From Luteimonas mephitis DSM 12574 (lineage in GTDB: Bacteria > Pseudomonadota > Gammaproteobacteria > Xanthomonadales > Xanthomonadaceae), in the NCBI RefSeq assembly GCF_000422305.1, contig NZ_AULN01000013.1, forward strand, positions 1-64,000: 64,000 bases of DNA. The letters are read 5' to 3'. The notes under the pieces are model-generated. The model had not been told where the DNA came from. It searched no databases and was given only the letters and a program-made list of their open reading frames with translations. Made by a program: the position numbers and the translations under genes. This document shows positions 41,185-50,756 of the stretch, in pieces (the stretch's first letter is position 1; each line of letters starts with the position of its first letter).

Positions 41185-42567
41185 ATGACCACGCCCGCCG
41201 CCTTCGCATCACTCCCACTTTCACCGGCCCTGCTGCAGGGCATCGATGCGCTCGGCTATGCCGCGACGACGCCGGTCCAGGCGCAGTCGCTGCCGCCGAT
41301 CCTCGAAGGGCGCGACGTGATCGCGCAGGCGCCGACCGGCAGCGGCAAGACTGCGGCGTTCGGGCTGGGCCTGCTGCATCGGCTCGACCCGGCGCGCGGC
41401 GACACCCAGGCGCTGGTGCTGTGCCCGACGCGCGAGCTCGCCGACCAGGTCGGCAAGCAGCTGCGGCGGCTGGCCACCGGCATCGCCAACGTCAAGGTCT
41501 CGATCCTGTGCGGCGGCATCCCGCTCGGGCCGCAGCTGGCTTCGCTGGCGCACGCGCCGCACGTGGTGGTCGGCACGCCCGGCCGCGTGCAGGAACTGGC
41601 GGCCAGGGGCGCGCTGTCGCTCAAGACCGTGCGCACGCTGGTGCTGGACGAGGCCGACCGCATGCTCGACATGGGCTTCGAGGATGCGATCCGCGACCTG
41701 GTCAGGCGCACCCCGAAGGATCGCCAGGGCCTGCTGTTCTCGGCCACCTTCCCCGATGCGATCCGCGCGCTGGGCAAGGCGATGCTGCGCGACGCGCTCG
41801 AGGTCAGCGTCGGCGATGGTGCGCAGCCGGCCGCGATCGAGCAGCTCTTCTACGAAGCCGACCCCGCGCGCCGCGCGCCGCTGCTGGCCGCGCTGTTGCT
41901 GCACCATCGCCCGGAATCGGCGGTGGTGTTCTGCAACACCCGCGCCGACACCGTCGAGGTGGTCGGCTCGCTCGCCCACTACGGGTTCTCCGCGCTCGCG
42001 CTGCATGGCGACATGGAGCAGCGCGACCGCGACGAGGTGCTGGTGCAGTTCGCCAACCGCAGCTGCTCCGTGCTGGTGGCCAGCGACGTCGCCGCGCGCG
42101 GGCTGGACGTCGAGGACATCGGCGCGGTGGTCAACTACGAGCTGCCGACCGACGCCGACACCTACCTGCATCGCATCGGCCGCACCGGGCGCGCCGGGCG
42201 CAGCGGCCTCGCGCTGAGCCTGTGCACGCCGCGCGAACTGCCGCGCGCGACCGCCATCGAGGAACGCCAGGGCCAGCCGCTGCGCTGGGAGAAGCTGCAG
42301 CCGCTGGCCGGCAAGGCGAGCAATGTCCCCACCGCGGCGATGGCCACGCTGCGCATCGACGCCGGCCGCGGCGACAAGCTGCGCCCCGGCGACATCGTCG
42401 GCGCGCTGACCGGCGAGGCGGGATTGCACAAGGACGCGATCGGCAAGATCGACGTGTTCGCCACGCGCAGCTACGTGGCGATCGCGCGGGCGAAGGTGGG
42501 ACAGGCGCTCGCGCACCTGCGCAGCGGAAAGATCAAGGGTCGCAAGTTTCGCGTGCAGCGGCTGTAG
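41185..42567 (+). CDS. dbpA: ATP-dependent RNA helicase DbpA
   Basis: 460 residues. DEAD-box motifs are complete: Q motif with TTPVQAQSLP, I APTGSGKT, Ia PTRELADQ, GG, Ib TPGR, II VLDEADRMLDMG, III SATFP, V ASDVAARGLDVEDI, VI HRIGRTGRAGR. The C-terminal 75 residues form the DbpA RNA-binding domain (TLRIDAGRGDKLRPGDIVGA, KIDVFATRSYVAIAR), which binds hairpin 92 of 23S rRNA. The protein acts in 50S subunit assembly. Confidence 0.94.
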   Translation: MTTPAAFASLPLSPALLQGIDALGYAATTPVQAQSLPPILEGRDVIAQAPTGSGKTAAFGLGLLHRLDPARGDTQALVLCPTRELADQVGKQLRRLATGIANVKVSILCGGIPLGPQLASLAHAPHVVVGTPGRVQELAARGALSLKTVRTLVLDEADRMLDMGFEDAIRDLVRRTPKDRQGLLFSATFPDAIRALGKAMLRDALEVSVGDGAQPAAIEQLFYEADPARRAPLLAALLLHHRPESAVVFCNTRADTVEVVGSLAHYGFSALALHGDMEQRDRDEVLVQFANRSCSVLVASDVAARGLDVEDIGAVVNYELPTDADTYLHRIGRTGRAGRSGLALSLCTPRELPRATAIEERQGQPLRWEKLQPLAGKASNVPTAAMATLRIDAGRGDKLRPGDIVGALTGEAGLHKDAIGKIDVFATRSYVAIARAKVGQALAHLRSGKIKGRKFRVQRL

Positions 42568-42586
42568 CCGAACCCGCCCGACCCGC

Positions 42587-42685
42587 GTAGGAGCGGCTTC
42601 AGCCGCGAGCCTTCGGCGGGTCCCACGCCGTTCCGGCGGTTGTTCCTGCCCGGCTCCAAAGGCTCGCGGCTGAAGCCGCTCCTAC
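42587..42685. repeat. Paired REP palindrome, perfect 27-base arms
   Basis: Left arm 42587-42613 (GTAGGAGCGGCTTCAGCCGC onwards) and right arm 42659-42685 are exact reverse complements around 45 bases. They lie between convergent dbpA and the YdeI-like gene. The arms are the cleanest copy of the GTAG-headed family here. Confidence 0.9.
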
Positions 42686-42707
42686 AAAAGCGCGGGCGAC
42701 GGCCTGT

Positions 42708-43259
42708 CTATTCCGCGGCCTCAGGCGCGCCCATGTTGCCCCTGCTGTACATGCCGGAGCGATCGAAGCAGCAGGCGCGGCGCATGCCGGACGCCAGCTT
42801 GTCGCAGGCGGTGCCGATGCGCTTCCCGCGCGTTTCGGCCTGCTTGCCCGAGACGATCCACGCGATCCAGTCGCGCCGCGCCACCGGCGTGATGTCGGAC
42901 CACGTCGCCTTTGCCTCGGGGTTCGCCGCGAGCGCCTTGCGCAGGTCGGCGGGCACCCTGGGTTCCGGTTCGACCTGCACCGGCGCGATCTCGAGCGCGA
43001 CGCCGTCGCCCACGTCGACGCCGGCGGCCTCGCGCAGGGCCTTGTCGACCTTGAGCCAGTGGCTGCCGTGGCCGTCGGGTTCCAGCGTCGCCTGGAAGGC
43101 CTGGGCTTCGAGGGTGCCGTCGACGGTCACCATGCTGCGCGTCGGCAGCTTCGCGCTCGCACTCGCGGGCAGCACGAGGAATCTCCACGCCGCACCCTTC
43201 GGGTTCGCCGGGCGCAGCAGTGTCGCCTTGAAACGGATCGTGCCGTTGGCCTTTGCCAT
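42708..43259 (-). CDS. DUF1905 / YdeI-like protein
   Basis: ATG 43259 gives 183 residues starting MAKANGTIRFKATLLRP. The N-terminal DUF1905 domain binds FKATLLRPANPKGAAWRFLV and HWLKVDKALREAAGV. The C-terminal YdeI/OmpD-associated segment has VPADLRKALAANPEAKATWS and ITPVARRDWIAWIVSGKQAE with KRIGTACDKLASG. This double architecture is common in soil bacteria, and the function is unknown. Confidence 0.84.
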   Translation of the reverse strand: MAKANGTIRFKATLLRPANPKGAAWRFLVLPASASAKLPTRSMVTVDGTLEAQAFQATLEPDGHGSHWLKVDKALREAAGVDVGDGVALEIAPVQVEPEPRVPADLRKALAANPEAKATWSDITPVARRDWIAWIVSGKQAETRGKRIGTACDKLASGMRRACCFDRSGMYSRGNMGAPEAAE

Positions 43260-43489
43260 GGCGGAAACTGTACACCGCATCGGCGATCCTTCAGTCATGA
43301 ATCCCGGATGCGACCTGCGGCGTGATCAGCCAGCGCAGGGCGGAACCACCGGAGGTGTGTCCGCGGAACGCGCGCGACCAGGCGCCGTCGGCAACGGTCC
43401 CGCTTTTGGCGCAATGCGCCTCGCGACCTTCCATGGAACCCACTTTGCAGCGCGCCGCGGAATCCGCCTTGCGGGTTCCACCCTGCGCT

Positions 43490-43717
43490 TCAGGCAGTCG
43501 CCGGCGTTCCGGCCTGCGGGCGCCAGCCGAGCACGCGCGCCGGCAGCGTGAGCAGCGCGGACAGGAAGGCGAACAGCGCCGAGAACGTGATGCCGACCAG
43601 GCGGAACGGCAGCGACACCAGCCACGCCAGCGGCCACAGCACCAGGGCCAGCAGTGCCAGCGGCCAGCACAGCACCAGCAGCACGCACCACAGCAGCAGG
43701 ACGAAAAGGGTCTTCAT
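43490..43717 (-). CDS. Small inner-membrane protein, 75 residues
   Basis: ATG 43717 gives MKTLFVLLLWCVLLVLCWPL and continues as hydrophobic segments to about residue 60, consistent with two transmembrane helices. The end is polar. No family recognised. The 230 bases between it and the YdeI-like gene (43260-43489) contain no gene. Confidence 0.62.
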   Translation of the reverse strand: MKTLFVLLLWCVLLVLCWPLALLALVLWPLAWLVSLPFRLVGITFSALFAFLSALLTLPARVLGWRPQAGTPATA

Positions 43718-43861
43718 GGTCGGGCCTCGCGAACGATCACGGCGCTGCACGCGCAGCAGCGGCCACCGTGCCCGGCGACGGCGCACGGCCGCAAGCGGAA
43801 TGCGACGAAACGCCGGATGCAGCGACGAAACGGGCGCATGCCGTCGTTGGCAGCGCGGATC

Positions 43862-44839
43862 TCAGGCGCGCAGCATCACCTTGCCGCTGCGGCCCGGCTG
43901 CATGCTCGCGGCGGCGGCCTGCGCGGCGTGCGCGAGATCGAACACCGTATCCACCGGCAACTTCAGCTCGCCCGCCAGCGCGCGCTGGATCAGTTCGCCC
44001 ACCAGTCGGCGCTTGTCGGCCACCGACATCTCGCGGCTGACCTTGCTGCCCCAGAAGCCCTTCACCGTTGCGTGCTTGAAGATCATGTCGCCGGACGGGA
44101 CCTGCATCGGCTCGCCGCTCATCGCGCCGAACGACACCAGCACGCCGTTCTCGCCCAGCAGCGCCATCAGGTCGGCGCTGGCCTGGCCGCCGACCGAATC
44201 CACCGCCACGCCCGCCAGCCCGTCGCCGAGCAGCGCCTTTGCGGCTTCGCGCCAGTCCGGCGCCGCGGTGGAGATCACGTTGTCCACGCCCAGCGCGGCC
44301 ATCTCGCCGACGCCGGCATCGCGGCGCACCAGGCTGAGCACGCGGATGCCGCGCGCCGCCGCAAGCATCGCCAGGGTCTTGCCGACCGCGCCGTTGGCCG
44401 CGTTCTGCACGATCCAGCCGCCGCGCGGCACCTGCAGGAACTCCAGCAGCATCAGCGCGCTGAGCGGCATCGCGATCAGCTGCGCGGCGGTTTCGTCGGC
44501 GATGGCGTCGGGCATCGGGATGACCATCCGCGCCGACGCGACGAAATACTCCGCCCACGTGCCGCGGCCCGATGCGGCCGCGACGCGCTGGCCCACCGCG
44601 AGTCCTTCGACGTCCGCGCCAAGCGCGTCGATCACGCCCAGCCCCTCGCTGCCGCCGATCGCCGGCAGCGTCGGCTTGTAGCCGTACTGCCCGCGGATGG
44701 TCCACAGGTCGTGGTTGTGGATCGGCGCCAGCTGCATGCGGATCCGCACCTCGCCGGGGCCGGGTTCGGGCATCGGGCTGTCGGCCGCGACCAGCACCTG
44801 GGCTGGATCGCCGAACGTGTGGTGGATGGCGCTGCGCAT
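43862..44839 (-). CDS. MDR-family NAD(P)H-dependent reductase (enoyl reductase/quinone oxidoreductase type)
   Basis: ATG 44839 gives 325 residues. The N-terminal GroES-like domain includes RIRMQLAPIHNHDLWTIRGQ and LPAIGGSEGLGVIDALGADV. The Rossmann part has WIVQNAANGAVGKTLAMLAA as the nucleotide loop and KGFWGSKVSREM near the end. The lack of the structural zinc cysteines and the IHNHD tract point to the MECR/2-enoyl thioester reductase or quinone-reductase branch. Substrate not assignable. Confidence 0.82.
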   Translation of the reverse strand: MRSAIHHTFGDPAQVLVAADSPMPEPGPGEVRIRMQLAPIHNHDLWTIRGQYGYKPTLPAIGGSEGLGVIDALGADVEGLAVGQRVAAASGRGTWAEYFVASARMVIPMPDAIADETAAQLIAMPLSALMLLEFLQVPRGGWIVQNAANGAVGKTLAMLAAARGIRVLSLVRRDAGVGEMAALGVDNVISTAAPDWREAAKALLGDGLAGVAVDSVGGQASADLMALLGENGVLVSFGAMSGEPMQVPSGDMIFKHATVKGFWGSKVSREMSVADKRRLVGELIQRALAGELKLPVDTVFDLAHAAQAAAASMQPGRSGKVMLRA

Positions 44840-44964
44840 GGTCGGTCTCCGGTCAGGCACTGGGCCGCCACGCTACACCACGCCGGCCGCCCGCCGTGGC
44901 GGCGCGATTCCACCGTCCCGGCCTCGCGTCGCTGCGACGGCTGCCGTTGCACCGCGCGCCGGCT

Positions 44965-46434
44965 TCACGGATCAGCCCGTCGCCCCGCCGCGGCCTCGGC
45001 AAGCAGCGCCGCGGATTCCTCGGCCAGGTAGCGGACACACGCCTCGATGTCGGCGCGGCGGGTGCGGAAGCTGAGCACGCAGACACGGCCGAGGTAGCGG
45101 TCGCCGACGCTGGCGCCGGTCAGCATCACCCGGCCGCGCCCGGTGACGCGCCGCATGAGTTCACGGGTGGCTTCGTTGCGCGCGGCCAGGGTCGGCAGCG
45201 CCGCGCTTTCGAGGTGGAAGGCGAACAGCGACAGCTGCGGCGGCGCGTCCAGGACGATGCCCGGGATGCGCGCGACCTGCTCCGCGGCCCACACCGCCAG
45301 CTCGCGCTTCTCGGCCAGCGCCGCGCGATAGCGGGCCGCGCCGAAGAACTTCAGCGTCAGCCAGACGCGCAGCCCGGGGAAGCCGCGCGACAGGTCCGGC
45401 CCGTACTGCGCGGGGTCGTAGAACTCGCCCTGGTTCTCCGGCAGGTAGCCGGCGCTCGCCGAATGCAGCGCGCGCAGGTCCTCGCCGTCGCGCACCAGCA
45501 GCGCGCCGGTGCCGTAGGGCATGAACAGGCCCTTGTGCGGGTCGAGCGTGAGCGAGTCGGCGCGCGACAGCCCGGCAAGCAGCGGTCGCAGTCCCGGCAC
45601 CATGTGGAAACAGCCGCCGTAGGCGCCGTCGACGTGGTGCCACAGGCCTTCGCGCGCGGCGAGGTCGGCGATGGCTTCCAACGGGTCCACCGCGCCGGTG
45701 TTGGTGGTGCCGGCGGTGGAGAACACCATGAACGGCTGCAGCCCGGCCGCGCGGTCCGCGGCGACGGCCTGCTCCAATGCGTCCACGCGCATCCGGTAGT
45801 CCGCGTCCACGGCGATGACGCGCACGCGGTCATGGGCGATGCCGGCCAGCTTCGCGGCCTTGGTGATGCAGTGGTGCGACTGCGACGACACGTACAGCGT
45901 GCCGCGGCGTATTTCCACGCCCAGCAGCTTCTCGCGCGCGCAGGCGATCGCGTTGAACATCGCCGACGAGCCGCCGGTGGTGAACAGCCCGCGCGCCTGC
46001 GGCGGGAACCGCATCCATTCGCGCAGCCAGTCCAGCGCGTTGGCTTCCAGCTGCACCAGCGCCGGCGCCGCTTCCCAGATGCCGGTGTAGCGGTTGGTGG
46101 TCGCGGCGATGAAGTCCGCCAGCGCCGCGGTGTAGATCCCGCCGCCCGGGATGTAGGCCAGGTATCCGGCGCCATTGGTCGTGAACGATCGCGGGATCCA
46201 TTCGTCGAACAGCGGCGCGAGCAGTGCATCCAGCGCCGTTCCCTGCTCCGGCGCCTGCTCGCGCATGGCCCGGCACAGCGCTTCGATGCCGTCGTAGTCG
46301 CCGCAGCCGGGCGCCTCCGGCAGCGCCGCCAGGTGCGCCAGCACGCGCTGCAGCACCTGGTCGGCCATCGCCTGCATGGTGTCAGGCGACAGTTCCAGGT
46401 TGGCCGGATCGTGGTTCGTGGCGCTGTCGGTCAT
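44965..46434 (-). CDS. PLP-dependent group II amino acid decarboxylase
   Basis: ATG 46434 gives 489 residues. LTLDPHKGLFMPYGTGALLV contains the PLP lysine after the family's DPHK. GLWHHVDGAYGGCFHMVPGL holds the aspartate that binds the pyridine nitrogen, and LFTTGGSSAMFNAIACAREK is also conserved. The family comprises aromatic-L-amino-acid, glutamate and diaminobutyrate decarboxylases. Overall look favours an aromatic or tyrosine/tryptophan-type enzyme, but the substrate cannot be assigned by eye. Confidence 0.85.
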   Translation of the reverse strand: MTDSATNHDPANLELSPDTMQAMADQVLQRVLAHLAALPEAPGCGDYDGIEALCRAMREQAPEQGTALDALLAPLFDEWIPRSFTTNGAGYLAYIPGGGIYTAALADFIAATTNRYTGIWEAAPALVQLEANALDWLREWMRFPPQARGLFTTGGSSAMFNAIACAREKLLGVEIRRGTLYVSSQSHHCITKAAKLAGIAHDRVRVIAVDADYRMRVDALEQAVAADRAAGLQPFMVFSTAGTTNTGAVDPLEAIADLAAREGLWHHVDGAYGGCFHMVPGLRPLLAGLSRADSLTLDPHKGLFMPYGTGALLVRDGEDLRALHSASAGYLPENQGEFYDPAQYGPDLSRGFPGLRVWLTLKFFGAARYRAALAEKRELAVWAAEQVARIPGIVLDAPPQLSLFAFHLESAALPTLAARNEATRELMRRVTGRGRVMLTGASVGDRYLGRVCVLSFRTRRADIEACVRYLAEESAALLAEAAAGRRADP

Positions 46435-46714
46435 GGTCGCGGTGCCTCTGCTGCAAGGGTTGCCGCCGGGGTCGAAGCTGGCGGCATCTCCAAGTCTAGA
46501 TCCGGCGGACAGGTTCACCTCGCACGGACCTGCCGCTGGCAACGCCGGCGCGGGAGGCGGATTCCCCGCTCCATCGCCGGCGTCGCTTCCAGACGCAAGC
46601 CGGGAGCGCTGCTGTCCTTGGGGCGCACCGCGGCGGGCGCGTTACGATGCCGCCCCATGTCGCGGGTCGCAGAGCAAGCGTGAAGTCCCACCCCTGCAAG
46701 ACGCGCCCGCCGGC

Positions 46715-47584
46715 ATGAGCCAGGCCCCGCGTCGCCCACCCGCCGCGCCACCGGACCCGACCGCGCGCCTGCAGTCGCGGATCGCCGCGCTGCTGTCGGT
46801 GCTGCTGCACGTGCTGTTGCTGCTGCTGGTGATGCGGTCCCCGCCGATCACCGTGTCGGAGCCTGAAGGCGCGGCCGGCGGCAGCGCGCTGCAGGTCACC
46901 TACATCGACCAGTCGCTCGACGTCCCGCCGCCCGCGCGCACCACGCCGGCGCCGCGCAAGGCGCCGCCGCGCACCCCGCGCAAGACCGCGCCCGCGGCCA
47001 GCCGGATCCAGGCCACGCCGGTTCCCCAGGCCGACGCGCCCGAAGCGCTGCGCGTGGTCGACGTCGCCGACAGCCCCGAGCCCTCCCCCGCCGACGAAGT
47101 CCCGCAGCCGCCGGACGCACCGGCAGCGGCGCCACCCGAAGCGCCGCAGGTCCCGATGAAGCGCCCCGACCTGGCGTGGGGACAGCCGCCGGGCATGGCC
47201 CCGGAACACCACGCCCCGGTGAACGCCGGGCCGGCGCGCAGCCGCGCCGCCAGCCGCGGCCGCAACAACAGCGATGCCCCCTCCTCCGGCACCAGCATGG
47301 AAGTCGGCGGCTACCGGGTGTACTACGATCTGCTCGACGAAACCCGCCTGCGCGCGTGGCGCGATCAGGGCATGACCGAACTGTTCCTTCCCTTGCCGGG
47401 CACGCGCCGGCTCATGGTCTGCCCGCTGGAGATCGCGCTGCATCGCGACTCCGGCACGTGCCGCCTGGTCGAACCGGATTCGCCGGAACTCGAAGCCATC
47501 GGCGACGCCCGCGACGTGGTCACCATGCAGCGGGTATACCGGCTGGGCGAAGTGCTCTGGAGCGGGCCGGGGGCGTACCGGTAG
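46715..47584 (+). CDS. Single-pass membrane protein with Pro-rich periplasmic region (TonB-like layout)
   Basis: ATG 46715 gives 289 residues. One N-terminal helix (IAALLSVLLHVLLLLLVM) is followed by a Pro/Ala/Arg-rich segment, for example PPPARTTPAPRKAPPRTPRK. A C-terminal domain of about 100 residues (SMEVGGYRVYYDLLDETRLR, TELFLPLPGTRRLMVCPLEI) has two cysteines. The layout mimics TonB or other envelope energy-coupling proteins, but the C-terminal domain does not show TonB motifs. No exbB/exbD genes are adjacent. It lies 105 bases before htpG. Confidence 0.7.
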   Translation: MSQAPRRPPAAPPDPTARLQSRIAALLSVLLHVLLLLLVMRSPPITVSEPEGAAGGSALQVTYIDQSLDVPPPARTTPAPRKAPPRTPRKTAPAASRIQATPVPQADAPEALRVVDVADSPEPSPADEVPQPPDAPAAAPPEAPQVPMKRPDLAWGQPPGMAPEHHAPVNAGPARSRAASRGRNNSDAPSSGTSMEVGGYRVYYDLLDETRLRAWRDQGMTELFLPLPGTRRLMVCPLEIALHRDSGTCRLVEPDSPELEAIGDARDVVTMQRVYRLGEVLWSGPGAYR

Positions 47585-47689
47585 GCGGCAGGGCCGGCGC
47601 CGGGTCCCGCAATCCCCGCGCAGCTTGAAATCCGCGCCAGCGCACGCACATTCGCGTCTCTATCTGCCATGCGCTCCGGATCCCTGCCC

Positions 47690-49585
47690 ATGACGACCAC
47701 CACCGAAACCCGCCCCTTCGAGGCCGAAGTCGCCCAGGTCCTGCACCTGGTCACCCACTCGCTGTACTCGCACAAGGAAATCTTCCTGCGCGAGCTGATC
47801 TCCAACGCCTCCGACGCCTGCGACAAGCTGCGCTTCGAGTCGATCGCCAACCCCGACCTGCTGGCCGGCGACGCCGAGCTGCACATCGACGTCAGCTGGG
47901 ACAAGGACGCGCGCACGATCACCATCGCCGACAACGGCATCGGCATGTCGCGCGACGAGGTGGTGGCCAACATCGGCAGCATCGCCAGCTCCGGCACCCG
48001 CCGCTTCCTGGAGGCGATGGGCGCCGAGCAGAAGGCCGACGCGCGCCTGATCGGCCAGTTCGGCGTCGGCTTCTACTCCGCTTTCGTGGTCGCCGGACGC
48101 GTGACCGTGCTCACCCGCCGCGCCGGCGCCGCGCCGGAAGACGGCGTGAAGTGGGAAAGCGACGGCCGCGGCGAGTACACGCTCGAAGCCGCCACCGTGC
48201 CCGCGCGCGGCACCACCGTGGTGCTGCACCTGAAGGACGGCGAGGACGAGTTCCTCGACGGCTGGAAGCTGCGCGGGCTGGTGCGCAAGTACTCCGACCA
48301 CGTCGCCTTCCCGATCCGCATGCCGAAGGAAACGCCGGCCGGCGACGACGACGACGCGAAGCAGGACGACGCCGCGCCCGCGTGGGAAACCGCCAACGAC
48401 GCCTCCGCGCTGTGGACACGCCCGAAGTCGGAGATCAGCGACGAGGAGTACCAGGCCTTCTACAAGTCGCTCGGCCACGACTTCAACGACGCCGCGGCCT
48501 GGACCCACAACCGCGTCGAGGGCAGCCAGAGCTTCACCACCCTGCTGTACCTGGCGGCGAAGCCGCCGTTCGACCTGATGATGGGCGGGCGCGACGAGCG
48601 CAAGGGCCTGAAGCTGTACATCAAGCGCGTCTTCATCATGGACGCGGCCGAGGAGCTGCTGCCCAACTACCTGCGCTTCGTGCGCGGCGTGGTGGACGCC
48701 GACGACCTGCCGCTCAACGTCAGCCGCGAGATCCTGCAGCACAACCGCCAGCTCGAGCGCATCAAGGGCGCCTGCGTGAAGCGCGTGCTGGACCTGATCG
48801 AGAAGCTCTCGCGCGACGAACCGGAGAAGTTCGCCGCCTTCCTCAAGGCCTTCGGCAACACGCTCAAGGAAGGCATCGTCGAGGACGCCGGCAACCGCGA
48901 GCGCATCGCCAAACTGCTGCGCTTCGCGTCGACCCGGGGCGACGGCGACGCGCAGACCGTGTCGCTCGACGACTACGTCGGCCGCATGGCGCCGGGGCAG
49001 GAGGCGATCTGGTACGTCACCGCCGACGGCTACCGCGCCGCCGCGGGCACGCCGCAGCTCGAGGCCTTCCGTGCGAAGGACATCGAGGTGCTGCTGATGT
49101 CCGACCGCATCGACGAATGGATGCTCGGCCACCTGCACGAGTACGCCGGCAAGCCGCTGCGCCACGTCGCCAAGGGCGAGCTGCCGCTGGACGAGGCAGG
49201 CAAGCAGAAGCAGGAAGAAGCCGCGAAGGCCGCCGCGCCGCTGCTGGAGAAGCTCAAGCGCCTGCTCGGCGACCGCGTCGAGGACGTGCGCGTGTCCGCG
49301 CGCCTGACCGACTCGCCGGCGTGCCTGGCCATGTCCGAGTGGGAGATGGCCCCGCACCTGGCGCACCTGCTGCGCGAGGCCGGCCAGGACGTGCCGGAGA
49401 GCAAGCCGACGCTGGAGGTCAACCCCGCGCATCCGCTGCTGCAGCGAGTCGACGGCGAGGCCGACGACGCCCGCGCGACCGACCTCGCCACCCTGCTGCT
49501 GGAACAGGCGCAGCTGTCCGCCGGCGCGCCGCTGGCGGATCCGGCGGCGTTCGTGCAGCGGATGAACCGGCTGCTGGCGGGCTGA
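47690..49585 (+). CDS. htpG: Chaperone HtpG (Hsp90)
   Basis: 631 residues from ATG 47690, which matches the family N-terminus TTETRPFEAEVAQVLHLVTH. The GHKL ATPase domain has IFLRELISNASDACDKLRF, ITIADNGIGMSRDEVV and GQFGVGFYSAFVV. The middle-domain LPLNVSREILQHNRQLERI and the C-terminal dimer domain, ending AFVQRMNRLLAG, are complete. The last 85 bases are duplicated 2.5 kb downstream (see 51982-52066). Upstream signals are weak by eye. Confidence 0.96.
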   Translation: MTTTTETRPFEAEVAQVLHLVTHSLYSHKEIFLRELISNASDACDKLRFESIANPDLLAGDAELHIDVSWDKDARTITIADNGIGMSRDEVVANIGSIASSGTRRFLEAMGAEQKADARLIGQFGVGFYSAFVVAGRVTVLTRRAGAAPEDGVKWESDGRGEYTLEAATVPARGTTVVLHLKDGEDEFLDGWKLRGLVRKYSDHVAFPIRMPKETPAGDDDDAKQDDAAPAWETANDASALWTRPKSEISDEEYQAFYKSLGHDFNDAAAWTHNRVEGSQSFTTLLYLAAKPPFDLMMGGRDERKGLKLYIKRVFIMDAAEELLPNYLRFVRGVVDADDLPLNVSREILQHNRQLERIKGACVKRVLDLIEKLSRDEPEKFAAFLKAFGNTLKEGIVEDAGNRERIAKLLRFASTRGDGDAQTVSLDDYVGRMAPGQEAIWYVTADGYRAAAGTPQLEAFRAKDIEVLLMSDRIDEWMLGHLHEYAGKPLRHVAKGELPLDEAGKQKQEEAAKAAAPLLEKLKRLLGDRVEDVRVSARLTDSPACLAMSEWEMAPHLAHLLREAGQDVPESKPTLEVNPAHPLLQRVDGEADDARATDLATLLLEQAQLSAGAPLADPAAFVQRMNRLLAG

Positions 49586-49713
49586 CCGCGGGCCAGGCCC
49601 GATCAGGCCAGCGGGCCCACGCACATCCGGCGGTGATGACGCCGCCGGACGTTGCAGCCGGTGCGTAACCGGCGACGCTGCCTGGGCTGCGCCGAGATGC
49701 AGCGGCGCCTGCC

Positions 49714-49761
49714 GTGACCGTGACCGTGACCGTGACCGTGACCGTGATCGTGATCGTGATC
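49714..49761. repeat. Hexanucleotide tandem repeat, (GTGACC)5(GTGATC)3
   Basis: Five copies of GTGACC followed by three of GTGATC, 48 bases. Read leftward it would encode a His/Gly-rich tract, but the enclosing frame has no gene-like features. Such arrays change length by slippage. It lies in the gap after htpG, at the left edge of the regulator-fasciclin block. Confidence 0.93.
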
Positions 49762-49841
49762 GCGCGCGACGATCGCGGCGCTAGCGCAGCAAATCAACCG
49801 ACTGTCGGCCTGCTGGTTCCGCAGGGAATGTGCGCGTTGCG

Positions 49842-50747
49842 CTAACCGGCACCGCGGCGCGCGGCCACCGCTTCCATCCGCTTCAGCCGCCGCGACAGCG
49901 CGTCGGGATCGGTCACCGCCTGCACGCGCGCGCTGCCCAGCGCTTCGGCCAGATAGCGCGCATTGACGCCACCCACCCACACCGGGACGCCCGGCGGCAG
50001 GTCCGCGTCCAGCACGCGCAGCTGCGCCAGTGCATGTGGTGCGCTACCCGGGTCGATCGAGCTCAGCGCCACCGCGCCCGCCCCGAGGCGCGTGGTGACG
50101 CGCACCAGTTCCTCCGCGGGCAGTTCGGTGCCCAGGTAAAGCACCGGTGCCCCGGCATCGTGTGCGTACAGCGCCGCGCCCAGCAGGCCCAGCTCGTGCG
50201 GCTCGCCGGGCAGCGTGGCGAACAGCACCCGCGGCCGCCGTTCGCGCGGATGCTGGTTGATCACCGACAGCAGGCGCGCGCGCAGCAGGCTGCTCACCAG
50301 CCGTTCCTGCGCGATTGCCAGGCGTCCGTCGGCCCAGCGCAGGCCGACTTCGCGCAGCAGCGGCATCACCACGCGCGACACCAGCACCGCCACCGGCAGG
50401 GTGGCGATGGCCACCGACAGCTCGCGGTCGAATTCGTCCACCTGGTAATCGGCGACGGCGTCGAGCATCCGGGCCGGCAGGGCGTCCAGGCCGCCGAAGC
50501 CGGTCTGCCGGCTGCTCTCCAGCAGGGCGTCCAGCGCCGCGTCGTCGAGCGCGGCGAGGTCCCGGATGGGATGTCCGCGGGCGGTGAGCCGGTGCAGCCG
50601 GGTCAGCCGGTCAATCGTGGCCGCGTCGTACAGGCGACGCCCATTGGCGGCGCGGCCCGGTGCCACCGCGGCGTGCCTGCGCTCCCACGCACGCAGGGTT
50701 TCGGGCGTGAGCCCGGTCAGTTCTGCGGCGGCCTTGACGGGGTACAT
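49842..50747 (-). CDS. MerR-family regulator with cobalamin-binding domain (LitR/CarH-like photoreceptor)
   Basis: 301 residues from ATG 50747. The N-terminal MerR helix-turn-helix begins [20 protein letters not shown] and [21 protein letters not shown] helical bundle and B12-binding Rossmann domain follow. The lower axial His is in GEPHELG (E182-x-H184-xx-G187). The upper-face motif of CarH, W-x9-E-H, appears as W138-x9-E148-R149, so the His is replaced by Arg. The 35-residue spacing between R149 and H184 equals that of CarH. These proteins repress in the dark with adenosyl-B12 and release DNA on light. A strong candidate operator lies just before its start. Confidence 0.9.
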   Translation of the reverse strand: MYPVKAAAELTGLTPETLRAWERRHAAVAPGRAANGRRLYDAATIDRLTRLHRLTARGHPIRDLAALDDAALDALLESSRQTGFGGLDALPARMLDAVADYQVDEFDRELSVAIATLPVAVLVSRVVMPLLREVGLRWADGRLAIAQERLVSSLLRARLLSVINQHPRERRPRVLFATLPGEPHELGLLGAALYAHDAGAPVLYLGTELPAEELVRVTTRLGAGAVALSSIDPGSAPHALAQLRVLDADLPPGVPVWVGGVNARYLAEALGSARVQAVTDPDALSRRLKRMEAVAARRGAG

Positions 50748-50756
50748 GCTGTGCAA

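Noticed and set aside
49603..49980. 125-codon minus-strand frame with a His/Gly tract (metal-binding protein?)
   Set aside because: The tract comes from the hexanucleotide repeat; the rest is Arg-rich, overlaps the regulator's 3' end and has no ribosome site.
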